A DNA stretch of 5,982 nucleotides from Comamonadaceae bacterium (GTDB lineage Bacteria; Pseudomonadota; Gammaproteobacteria; Burkholderiales; Burkholderiaceae), in contig CANKOT010000137.1 in the NCBI GenBank assembly GCA_947484245.1, positions 1 to 5,982 of the forward strand, written 5' to 3'. Of the stretch, positions 1 through 5,204 are shown one piece after another. Positions within the stretch are counted from its first letter, which is position 1; each line of letters opens with the position of its first letter. Both the position numbers and the translations under genes were made by a program. The notes below the pieces were generated by a model, which worked only from the letters and a program-made list of their open reading frames with translations, was not told the origin of the DNA and searched no databases.

Positions 1-252
1 GTGGTTGGCCAATTGCTCAATGGGATAGCCACGGTAGAGCAACTCACCTTTGTCGCCGTCGATAAAGGTAATGGCCGATTGGCAAGAGGCCGTCGACAAG
101 AAGCCTGGGTCATAAGTGAACATGCCAGTTTGGCCATACAGCTTTCGAATATCGATCACATCAGGACCAATGCTGCCGCTGTAGACGGGCATTTCAATGC
201 TGGGGCTGCCGTTACTGAACGACAGGGTGGCTTTGTTGTCAGCAAGTTTCAT
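1..252 (-). CDS. gltA: Citrate synthase, N-terminal part (runs off the left edge)
   Basis: Citrate synthase condenses acetyl-CoA and oxaloacetate to citrate, the entry step of the TCA cycle, in the cytoplasm. Only the first 84 codons are inside the window; the catalytic His and Asp residues lie beyond the edge. The visible part begins [15 protein letters not shown] and contains [10 protein letters not shown], then [15 protein letters not shown], then [20 protein letters not shown]. These are the conserved N-terminal blocks of the bacterial type I (E. coli GltA-like) enzyme. The ATG at 252-250 is preceded by AGAGGA (262-267) at 9 bases, which fixes the start. It follows sdhE by 62 bases on the same strand with no terminator and no convincing promoter between them, so it is probably the last gene of the sdh operon. 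The family assignment is very secure; co-transcription is inferred. Confidence 0.96.
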   Translation of the reverse strand, partial: MKLADNKATLSFSNGSPSIEMPVYSGSIGPDVIDIRKLYGQTGMFTYDPGFLSTASCQSAITFIDGDKGELLYRGYPIEQLANH

Positions 253-314
253 GATTCAATTTCCTCTGTTAATCAGTCAATTCACATTTTTCAATTGCAA
301 TTTACTTGCAAACT

Positions 315-605
315 TCATTGCATTAGCATCGTCAGCACTTCGCTGACCTCTTCAGATTCTATGTCCGAGCCCAGAGGTTTGCGCTTCATGAGCAAATCCA
401 TGAGATCGTTGTCAGACAGGTCCATCAACACATACATGCCGCGAGCCTGACCGACTGTCATCTGAGGTGCAAAACGGTTGAAAAATCGCTCGATGAAAAG
501 ATCGTTTTCCAACAAGCCGCGCCGGCAACGCCAACGCAGCTTGCTCAGAGCGCGCTCACCCAAAGGGGTTTGGCGATCCAATCCTTCGAGCAGTTCATCT
601 CCCAT
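315..605 (-). CDS. sdhE: Succinate dehydrogenase assembly factor 2 (FAD assembly factor SdhE)
   Basis: A 96-residue protein of the SdhE/YgfY/Sdh5 family. These small helical proteins bind the SdhA flavoprotein and promote covalent attachment of FAD. The family signature RGxxE is present as RGLLE at residues 29-33, followed by ND, inside the typical KLRWRCRRGLLENDLFIERF-type first helices. The length is near the upper end for the family (about 80-95 residues). The C-terminal tail, rich in Glu and Met, shows nothing notable. The start ATG at 605-603 has only a weak purine stretch upstream (AGAG at 615-618, 9 bases away). No other in-frame ATG lies close by, and the gene starts 27 bases after sdhB ends, so translational coupling is plausible. 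Placement directly after sdhB, the subunit operon it serves, supports the call. Older annotations call this protein antitoxin CptB or DUF339. Confidence 0.95.
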   Translation of the reverse strand: MGDELLEGLDRQTPLGERALSKLRWRCRRGLLENDLFIERFFNRFAPQMTVGQARGMYVLMDLSDNDLMDLLMKRKPLGSDIESEEVSEVLTMLMQ

Positions 606-632
606 GTTGCTGAACTCTGTAGATGATCTTGA

Positions 633-1337
633 TTAGACGGCGCGACGAACCATCATCTCTTTGATCTTGCCAATCGCTTTGGTGGGGTTGAGGCTTTTAG
701 GGCACACGTCCACGCAGTTCATGATGGTGTGGCATCGGAACAGGCGATAGGGGTCTTCCAAATTGTCCAAGCGCTCTTCGGTGCCATGATCACGGCTGTC
801 AGCGAGGAAGCGATAAGCCTGCAACAAGCCAGCAGGGCCCACAAACTTGTCGGGGTTCCACCAGAAGCTAGGGCAGCTGGTTGAGCAGCTTGCGCACAAA
901 ATGCATTCGTACAAGCCATTGAGTTCATCGCGCTCTTCAGGGCTTTGCAGACGCTCTTTTTCGGGCGGAATGGTATCGTTGATCAAGTAGGGCTTGATCG
1001 AGTTGTACTGCTTGAAGAACTGCGTCATGTCGACGATCAGGTCGCGCACCACGGGCAGACCGGGCAGGGGTTTCAAAACAATTTTGCCAGGCAAGGTCAA
1101 CATGTTGGTGAGGCAAGCCAAACCGTTTTTGCCGTTGATGTTCATGGCGTCAGAGCCACACACACCTTCACGGCAAGAGCGGCGGAATGACAAAGTGGGG
1201 TCCACTTTTTTCAGCTTCATCAAAGCATCCAGCAGCATGCGCTCGTTGCCATCCAATTCAACCTGGATGGTTTGCATGTAAGGCTTGGCATCCTTGTCTG
1301 GATCGTAGCGATAAATTTCAAATGTACGTAATGTCAT
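633..1337 (-). CDS. sdhB: Succinate dehydrogenase iron-sulfur subunit
   Basis: This is the 234-residue iron-sulfur subunit of complex II, which carries electrons from FAD in SdhA to quinone in the membrane. The N-terminal ferredoxin domain has the [2Fe-2S] ligands C55, C60, D63 and C75 (CREGVCGSD, then GLAC), the same numbering as in E. coli. The C-terminal domain has CILCASCSTSCP (C145, C148, C151, C155) and CHTIMNCVDVCP (C202, C208, C212). By family comparison, C145/C148/C151/C212 hold the [4Fe-4S] cluster and C155/C202/C208 the [3Fe-4S] cluster. SFWWNPDKF supplies the quinone-site residues P156 and W160, and H203 is also conserved. Length is normal. The start ATG is preceded by GAAGG (1345-1349) at 7 bases. 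The gene begins 18 bases after sdhA ends. No anomalies were seen. Confidence 0.98.
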   Translation of the reverse strand: MTLRTFEIYRYDPDKDAKPYMQTIQVELDGNERMLLDALMKLKKVDPTLSFRRSCREGVCGSDAMNINGKNGLACLTNMLTLPGKIVLKPLPGLPVVRDLIVDMTQFFKQYNSIKPYLINDTIPPEKERLQSPEERDELNGLYECILCASCSTSCPSFWWNPDKFVGPAGLLQAYRFLADSRDHGTEERLDNLEDPYRLFRCHTIMNCVDVCPKSLNPTKAIGKIKEMMVRRAV

Positions 1338-1355
1338 GATTCAACCTTCAGGAAT

Positions 1356-3161
1356 TTAGAACGTCCGGACTTTGGGTGGCACAGAGTCCACGGTCAGCGG
1401 TTTCAAGTTGACGGGCTTGTAGGTCAGGCTGTTGCTGTCGCTGTGCCACAAGGAGTGTTTCATCCAGTTGGCATCATCACGACCCAATGGCGCAATCGGG
1501 TCATCTGCAGGACGCTCGTAATCGCTCACAGTGTGCGCGCCACGGCATTCTTTGCGAGCAGCAGCAGACACCATGGTGGATTGTGCGCACTCGATCAAAT
1601 TGTCGACTTCCAGAGCTTCAATGCGTGCGGTGTTGAAGACTTTGGAGGTGTCTGACAAACCAATGGCGTTGACGCGTTCGCGAATCTCGGCAATCTTGGC
1701 CACGCCTTCGTCCATGCCGGCTTGCGTACGGAACACAGCAGCGTGTTTTTGCATCGCTGCGCGCATGTCGTTGGCCACGTCTTGTGCGTATTCGCCTTTG
1801 CGGCCTTCCAAGCGGTTGAGGCGCGCCAAGGTGAGATCGGCCGCATCTTTGGGCAAATCTTTGTGTGACTTGGTTTTGCTGGCGAAGTCAACAATGTGAT
1901 TGCCGGCAGCGCGGCCAAACACCAGCAAGTCGAGCAAGGAGTTGGTGCCCAAACGATTGGCGCCGTGCACACTGACGCAGGAGCATTCGCCCACCGCATA
2001 AAGGCCGTTGACAACAGCGTTGTGGCTGCTGGCAGTCTGCGTGACCACTTGGCCATGAACGTTGGTAGGAATACCGCCCATCTGATAGTGGATGGTGGGC
2101 ACCACAGGAATAGGTTCTTTGGTGATGTCGACGTTGGCGAAGTTGACGCCAATTTCATACACAGAAGGCAAGCGCTTGTGAATGGTTTCTGAACCCAAGT
2201 GGTCCAGTTTCAACAACACGTAATCTTTGTTAGGGCCGCAACCGCGACCTTCTTTGATCTCTTGGTCCATGGCGCGTGACACGAAGTCGCGGGGGGCCAA
2301 GTCTTTCAAAGTAGGCGCATAGCGCTCCATGAAACGTTCGCCATTGCTGTTGAGCAAAATAGCGCCTTCACCGCGGCAACCTTCTGTGAGCAACACGCCA
2401 GCTCCGGCTACGCCCGTGGGGTGGAATTGCCAAAACTCCATGTCTTCCAAAGGAATGCCAGCACGCGCTGCCATACCCAAACCGTCGCCGGTATTGATGA
2501 AGGCGTTGGTGGAGGCTGCAAAGATGCGGCCCGCACCGCCAGTGGCCAACAACACCGTCTTGGCGTGCAAGATGTGCAGATCACCGGTTTCCATTTCGAG
2601 GGCGGTGACACCCACCACGTCGCCTTCGGCGTCGCGGATCAAGTCAAGCGCCATCCACTCCACAAAGAAGCTGGTTTTGGCTTTGATGTTTTGTTGGTAC
2701 AAGGTGTGCAACATGGCGTGACCAGTGCGGTCGGCTGCAGCGCATGCGCGTTGAACGGGTTTCTCGCCATAGTTAGCTGTGTGGCCGCCAAACGGACGTT
2801 GGTAAATGGTGCCATCGGGGTTGCGGTCGAAAGGCATGCCCATGTGCTCAAGGTCGTACACAACCTTGGGGGCTTCACGGCACATGAATTCGATGGCATC
2901 TTGGTCGCCCAACCAGTCGGAGCCCTTGATGGTGTCGTAAAAGTGGTAATGCCAGTTGTCATCAGACATATTGCCCAATGAGGCGCCAATGCCGCCCTGC
3001 GCAGCCACAGTGTGTGAGCGTGTTGGGAAAACTTTGGAGAGAACGGCGACGTTCAAACCGGCACGTGCCAGTTGCAATGAAGCGCGCATGCCAGAGCCGC
3101 CTGCGCCGACGATCACGACGTCAAATTTGCGCGTGGCGATCTTGTCTTTGGTGTAAGTCAT
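1356..3161 (-). CDS. sdhA: Succinate dehydrogenase flavoprotein subunit
   Basis: This is the 601-residue catalytic subunit that oxidises succinate to fumarate on the cytoplasmic face of the inner membrane. The Rossmann FAD motif GAGGSG is at residues 19-24. H50 in TRSHTVAAQGG is the histidine that carries covalent FAD (H45 in E. coli). Dicarboxylate-site residues are present by alignment to E. coli: H247 (FHPTG), T259-E260 (LLTEG), R291 (PRDFVSR), H358 (TIHYQMGG) and R403 (GANRLGTNSLLD). The GECSCVSVHGANRLG block is diagnostic. R291 is the general acid residue of this family. Length is slightly above the 588 residues of E. coli, consistent with beta-proteobacterial proteins. The start at 3161 is supported by MTYTKDKIATRKFDVVIVG, but the upstream ribosome-binding site is weak (AAGA about 11 bases away). 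It lies between sdhD (69-base gap) and sdhB. Confidence 0.98.
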   Translation of the reverse strand: MTYTKDKIATRKFDVVIVGAGGSGMRASLQLARAGLNVAVLSKVFPTRSHTVAAQGGIGASLGNMSDDNWHYHFYDTIKGSDWLGDQDAIEFMCREAPKVVYDLEHMGMPFDRNPDGTIYQRPFGGHTANYGEKPVQRACAAADRTGHAMLHTLYQQNIKAKTSFFVEWMALDLIRDAEGDVVGVTALEMETGDLHILHAKTVLLATGGAGRIFAASTNAFINTGDGLGMAARAGIPLEDMEFWQFHPTGVAGAGVLLTEGCRGEGAILLNSNGERFMERYAPTLKDLAPRDFVSRAMDQEIKEGRGCGPNKDYVLLKLDHLGSETIHKRLPSVYEIGVNFANVDITKEPIPVVPTIHYQMGGIPTNVHGQVVTQTASSHNAVVNGLYAVGECSCVSVHGANRLGTNSLLDLLVFGRAAGNHIVDFASKTKSHKDLPKDAADLTLARLNRLEGRKGEYAQDVANDMRAAMQKHAAVFRTQAGMDEGVAKIAEIRERVNAIGLSDTSKVFNTARIEALEVDNLIECAQSTMVSAAARKECRGAHTVSDYERPADDPIAPLGRDDANWMKHSLWHSDSNSLTYKPVNLKPLTVDSVPPKVRTF

Positions 3162-3191
3162 GGTGTGTGAATTCTTGTTTGAGAGGGGTGG

Positions 3192-3226
3192 GTTCAGGAC
3201 CTGAGGAATTTCAATCGGTGCTGAAC
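3192..3226 (-). repeat. Competing inverted repeats in the sdhD-sdhA gap
   Basis: This is the widest gap between the sdh subunit genes. It contains GTTCAG at 3192-3197 and its exact reverse complement CTGAAC at 3221-3226. A second overlapping inverted repeat, TCAGG/CCTGA, lies at 3194-3198 and 3200-3204. The two pairings share bases and cannot form together. No U-run follows on the minus strand, so this does not look like an intrinsic terminator. It could affect mRNA processing or the sdhD:sdhA expression ratio, or it could be chance. Confidence 0.35.
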
Positions 3227-3230
3227 AAAA

Positions 3231-3596
3231 TCAAAGACGCCACAAAGCTTGAACAGCCCAGCCGGCACAGCCGATGAGCCAAACCAGGGAAGCGACATGC
3301 AAGAAGAGACGCAAAGCAACGGGTTTGACGTAGTCCATCCAAATGTCACGGATGCCAATCCAAGCGTGGTACAGCAATGACAAAATGGTGACAAAGGTCA
3401 AGAACTTCATCCATTGAGCGGCAAAAATGCCAGCCCACTCTTCATAGCCAACGGGGCCGCTGGTGAAAATAAATTGAACCAAGACCACCAAGGTGAATGC
3501 GGCCATCAAAGCTGCTGTGACGCGTTGTGCCAACCAGTCGCGAAGGCCATAGCGAGCGCCCGTTGTAATGCGTTTGGAGCCGTAGTTAACTGACAT
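3231..3596 (-). CDS. sdhD: Succinate dehydrogenase membrane anchor subunit, cytochrome b556 small subunit
   Basis: A 121-residue membrane protein that, with SdhC, anchors complex II in the inner membrane, binds haem b and forms the quinone site. Three hydrophobic segments are visible at about residues 24-45, 57-80 and 93-117. LLYHAWIGIRDIWMDYVKP carries H77, D88 and Y89, which correspond by alignment to the haem ligand H71 and quinone-site D82/Y83 of E. coli SdhD. The reading frame is open far upstream to 3806, but that part is antiparallel-frame shadow of sdhC. The ATG at 3596 gives the expected length and has AGGA (3606-3609) at 9 bases. That ribosome-binding site sits just before the sdhC stop codon, with only a 14-base gap, so coupled translation with sdhC is likely. 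Confidence 0.95.
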   Translation of the reverse strand: MSVNYGSKRITTGARYGLRDWLAQRVTAALMAAFTLVVLVQFIFTSGPVGYEEWAGIFAAQWMKFLTFVTILSLLYHAWIGIRDIWMDYVKPVALRLFLHVASLVWLIGCAGWAVQALWRL

Positions 3597-3610
3597 TTGA
3601 TCTGTTCCTA

Positions 3611-4042
3611 TTAGTAAAGGCCAAACAACTTGGCGGCCAGGACGACAGTCAGTCCTAAGCTCAAGACCAAGGTGGCGACGGCTGAAGACTTGCCAAATTC
3701 TTTGGTGACGGCGTGAAATGCATCCATGTAGAGGTGGCGAATACCAGCGATGAAATGGTGCAAATAAGCCCAAATGATGGCCAGAGCGACCAGCTTCATG
3801 AACCAACCTGGAATGAAACCGATACCGACGTTGAAGGCAGCTGCAAAGCTTGCAAATGAAATTTCGGAAGTGATAGAGGCATCAAACATCCAAATGATGA
3901 AAGGCATTAACAAGAACATCAATGCGCCGCTCACACGGTGCAAGATGGACACCCAACCCGCTGCAGGCAAACGGTAACTGGGCAAATCGCTGATGGCATT
4001 GATATTGCGAAATTCAGGCCTCTGACGGGCAGTTTCGGTCAT
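3611..4042 (-). CDS. sdhC: Succinate dehydrogenase cytochrome b556 large subunit
   Basis: A 143-residue membrane anchor of complex II and the first gene of the sdh operon. The signature SILHRVSG is at residues 32-39; S32 and R36 correspond to the quinone-site S27 and R31 of E. coli. HFIAGIRHLYMD starts at H96, which aligns with the haem b ligand H84; H103 aligns with H91. Three membrane segments are apparent at about residues 31-55, 78-99 and 117-141. The N-terminus RPEFRNINAISDLPSYRLP is typical of the beta-proteobacterial proteins, which are a little longer than the 129-residue E. coli one. The start ATG is preceded by a strong AGAGGA (4050-4055) at 7 bases. An upstream 15-codon reading frame ends in an overlap with this ATG. 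Confidence 0.96.
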   Translation of the reverse strand: MTETARQRPEFRNINAISDLPSYRLPAAGWVSILHRVSGALMFLLMPFIIWMFDASITSEISFASFAAAFNVGIGFIPGWFMKLVALAIIWAYLHHFIAGIRHLYMDAFHAVTKEFGKSSAVATLVLSLGLTVVLAAKLFGLY

Positions 4043-4061
4043 TTTTTAGTCCTCTTTGATA

Positions 4062-4090
4062 ACTTCATTGGCATTTTTGACTTCATTGGC
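4062..4090 (-). repeat. 11-bp direct repeat in the sdhC leader
   Basis: ACTTCATTGGC occurs exactly at 4062-4072 and again at 4080-4090, so the copies start 18 bases apart. On the coding strand they read GCCAATGAAGT. They lie between the candidate -10 elements and the sdhC ribosome-binding site, so they are probably transcribed. They could be tandem sites for a DNA- or RNA-binding factor, or a small duplication. No matching copy was noticed near gntR or mdh. Confidence 0.6.
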
Positions 4091-4092
4091 GG

Positions 4093-4120
4093 ATTCTATT
4101 GCAATGCAGCAAACTGACAT
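4093..4120 (-). promoter_or_regulatory. Candidate downstream sigma70 promoter for sdhC
   Basis: On the minus strand, ATGTCA (4120-4115) and TAGAAT (4098-4093) are separated by 16 bases. They match the -35 and -10 consensus at 4/6 and 5/6. Transcription would start near 4086 and give a leader of about 44 bases that contains the direct repeat. The match is modest and AT-rich sequence can produce such hits by chance. Confidence 0.35.
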
Positions 4121-4136
4121 TGGAATTCCCTGAAGA

Positions 4137-4165
4137 ATTGTAGGAAGTTGGCTTCTTGAAGTCAG
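4137..4165 (-). promoter_or_regulatory. Candidate upstream sigma70 promoter for sdhC
   Basis: On the minus strand, CTGACT (4165-4160) and TACAAT (4142-4137) are separated by the optimal 17 bases and match consensus at 4/6 and 5/6. Transcription would begin near 4130, giving a leader of about 88 bases. It lies just downstream of the gntR stop codon. No terminator is visible between gntR and sdhC, so read-through from gntR is also possible. Confidence 0.4.
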
Positions 4166-4191
4166 TGTATTTGTCAAAAGTCGCCTTGGCG

Positions 4192-4974
4192 TCAATTTAA
4201 CGCATTGTGATAGTGGTGGGTGTTTGTGACGTAAAAGCCTCTGCGCAACTCCATGGGGGTGTCGTTGTAGGTGTAGGCCGTGCGTTCCACACTCAAAAGC
4301 GGGGTGTGAGATTTAATCTCTAGCAATTTGCATTGCGCAGCGTCTGGTACCACAGCTTTGATTTTTTCTTCTGCACGGACCATTCGCACGCCAAATTCAG
4401 TTTCAAACAAAGCATACATGGGACCATCGTATTCGCTCAGTCGTTCGGCTGTGAGTCCCTTGAAAGGCGCGCCAGGCAGCCAAAGCTGTTCCAAAATGGT
4501 GGGAGCACCGGCAAATGACAGGACCCGACTGACTTGAAGGACCGCATCACCGGTTCTGATGGCCAAAGCGCGGCCAATTTCGGCATTGGCCCTCAAGCGC
4601 TTGCAGTCAATGATTTTTCGTTGAGCGGGGCCTTCGCTTTTGGGGTTACCCAAGTCTGGCATCAGTTTGAGAAAACGATATTGCACTTGTTGCTCGGCAT
4701 GGGTTGCAACGAAAGTGCCTTTGCCCTGCCTGCGGATCAGGAGATTGCCATTGGCGAGTTCATCGATGGCTTTGCGCACGGTTCCCTGACTGACACGATA
4801 ACGCGCGGCTAAATCCATCTCGCTGGGAATGCCTTCACCAGGTTTCCATTCGCCAGATTGAAGGCTTTGAAGAATCAGCCCTTTGATTTGCTGATAGAGC
4901 GGGCTGAAAGCTGGCGCAGCAGAGCTGGCATCAGTCAATCCGGAGGCATCAACAGAAAAAACTTGAGAAGTCAT
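4192..4974 (-). CDS. GntR-family transcriptional regulator, HutC subfamily (UTRA domain)
   Basis: A 260-residue cytoplasmic DNA-binding regulator. Residues about 24-90 form the GntR winged helix-turn-helix (PLYQQIKGLILQSLQ, GEGIPSEMDLAARYRVSQ, then TVRKAIDELANGNLLIRRQG and GKGTF). Residues about 98-256 form a UTRA effector-binding domain, with PMYALFETEFGV, PLLSVERTAYTYNDTPMEL and RRGFYVTNTHHYH. The first 23 residues are an Ala/Ser-rich lead-in. The frame stays open to an ATG at 5043. I chose the ATG at 4974 because GAGGG (4983-4987) lies 8 bases upstream. The longer form would also start inside the palindromic candidate operator and gain 23 residues unlike the family. Its position between sdhCDAB and divergent mdh suggests control of TCA-cycle genes and itself. 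The ligand is unknown. Confidence 0.93.
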   Translation of the reverse strand: MTSQVFSVDASGLTDASSAAPAFSPLYQQIKGLILQSLQSGEWKPGEGIPSEMDLAARYRVSQGTVRKAIDELANGNLLIRRQGKGTFVATHAEQQVQYRFLKLMPDLGNPKSEGPAQRKIIDCKRLRANAEIGRALAIRTGDAVLQVSRVLSFAGAPTILEQLWLPGAPFKGLTAERLSEYDGPMYALFETEFGVRMVRAEEKIKAVVPDAAQCKLLEIKSHTPLLSVERTAYTYNDTPMELRRGFYVTNTHHYHNALN

Positions 4975-4981
4975 GTCAATT

Positions 4982-4996
4982 GCCCTCGAAGAGGGC
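4982..4996 (-). promoter_or_regulatory. Hairpin that includes the gntR ribosome-binding site
   Basis: GCCCTC (4982-4987) and GAGGGC (4991-4996) are perfect inverted repeats around three bases. In the minus-strand mRNA this gives a 6-bp GC-rich stem with a UUC loop. Its 3' arm is the GAGGG used as the gntR ribosome-binding site, so a folded hairpin would limit translation of the regulator. Confidence 0.55.
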
Positions 4997-5020
4997 TTGC
5001 TCAAAAATTGGTGCAATGAT

Positions 5021-5041
5021 ATCTTATATAAGACATAAGAC
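5021..5041. promoter_or_regulatory. Candidate operator of the GntR regulator (palindrome plus extra half-site)
   Basis: TCTTATATAAGA at 5022-5033 is a perfect 12-bp palindrome. It is extended by a second copy of the half-site: ATAAGAC is at 5028-5034 and again at 5035-5041, directly abutting. The order is therefore ATCTTAT, ATAAGAC, ATAAGAC. GntR-family dimers bind short palindromes close to their own genes, and this one lies between gntR and mdh. It overlaps the gntR -10 region and stops three bases before the mdh -35. Binding by this regulator is inferred. Confidence 0.6.
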
Positions 5042-5051
5042 AAATTGACTT
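5023..5051 (-). promoter_or_regulatory. Candidate gntR promoter embedded in the operator
   Basis: On the minus strand TATAAG (5028-5023) matches the -10 consensus at 5/6 and AAGTCA (5051-5046) is a weak -35 (3/6) at 17 bases. An alternative pair is TTGAAA (5056-5051) with TCTTAT (5033-5028), also at 17 bases. Either -10 lies inside the palindrome, which would give negative autoregulation. Transcription from the first would begin near 5016. Confidence 0.4.
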
Positions 5052-5074
5052 TTCAAGGTTTTCGCGAGTACACT
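5045..5074 (+). promoter_or_regulatory. Candidate mdh promoter
   Basis: TTGACT (5045-5050, 5/6 to -35) and TACACT (5069-5074, 4/6 to -10) are 18 bases apart. Transcription would start near 5081, leaving a leader of about 124 bases. The palindromic operator ends directly upstream, at about -60 to -40 from that start. The -35 shares bases with that of the divergent gntR promoter. Confidence 0.5.
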
Positions 5075-5090
5075 TGAAAGCTGTTTGCCT

Positions 5091-5198
5091 GTACGCACTT
5101 TTCTAGGCGTACCCGTCTGGAAACTCCAGATGACCCGGTTGGCAGTGAATGCCATGGTGGGGTCGGCGAAGTCCGTTTTCTTATCACTATCTGGAGTT
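5091..5198 (+). promoter_or_regulatory. Structured mdh leader with mutually exclusive hairpins (candidate RNA switch)
   Basis: Four pairings are visible. P1 is GTACGC/GCGTAC (5091-5096 with 5107-5112). P2 is TCTGGA/TCCAGA (5116-5121 with 5125-5130) around AAC, extended to 8 bp by 5114-5115 with 5131-5132, including one G-U pair. P3 is GACCC/GGGTC (5132-5136 with 5160-5164) enclosing TGGCA/TGCCA (5140-5144 with 5150-5154). P4 is AACTCCAGAT (5122-5131) with ATCTGGAGTT (5189-5198), 10 perfect pairs covering the mdh ribosome-binding site GGAG (5193-5196). P2 and P4 use the same bases, so only one can form. The architecture suggests control of translation initiation. No terminator-like U-run follows a stem. 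I do not recognise a known riboswitch class. Confidence 0.55.
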
Positions 5199-5204
5199 CA
5201 CACC

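Noticed and set aside
293..302. AATTGCAATT palindrome upstream of gltA as an operator
   Set aside because: It is short and AT-rich, in an AT-rich gap, and not repeated in full elsewhere. The partial ATTGCAAT near 4098-4105 is likely coincidence, and no promoter lies beside it.
1595..2158. Long minus-strand frame inside sdhA (187 codons) and similar long frames on both strands across 315-3161
   Set aside because: These are shadow frames of sdhA, sdhB and sdhE. They lack recognisable motifs and ribosome-binding sites, and the true frames carry complete families.
3597..3806. Longer SdhD reading frame extending into sdhC
   Set aside because: It overlaps the well-supported SdhC coding sequence in another frame and has no membrane-anchor similarity. 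The ATG at 3596 gives the expected length and has its own AGGA.
4172..4177. Perfect TTGACA on the minus strand upstream of sdhC as a -35
   Set aside because: No acceptable -10 is found 16-18 bases downstream; the nearest, TACAAT, is 29 bases away.
4975..5043. Longer GntR protein starting at the ATG at 5043 (23 extra residues)
   Set aside because: The start would fall within or beside the palindromic operator and the -10 region. It has no ribosome-binding site, and the added residues (MSYVLYKISLHQ...) are unlike GntR N-termini. The ATG at 4974 has a good GAGGG at 8 bases.
5165..5188. Intrinsic terminator in the mdh leader at the GTTTTCTT stretch
   Set aside because: Only a 3-bp stem (CGG/CCG) precedes the T-rich run, too weak for a terminator. 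Translational control is the more likely mechanism.
5130..5204. N-terminal extension of Mdh from in-frame ATGs at 5130 or 5154
   Set aside because: The frame is open, but the added residues are not found in this Mdh family. [15 protein letters not shown] is the normal N-terminus, and the best ribosome-binding site belongs to the ATG at 5205. The ATG at 5130 does have a weak GGA at 8 bases, so this is not excluded absolutely.
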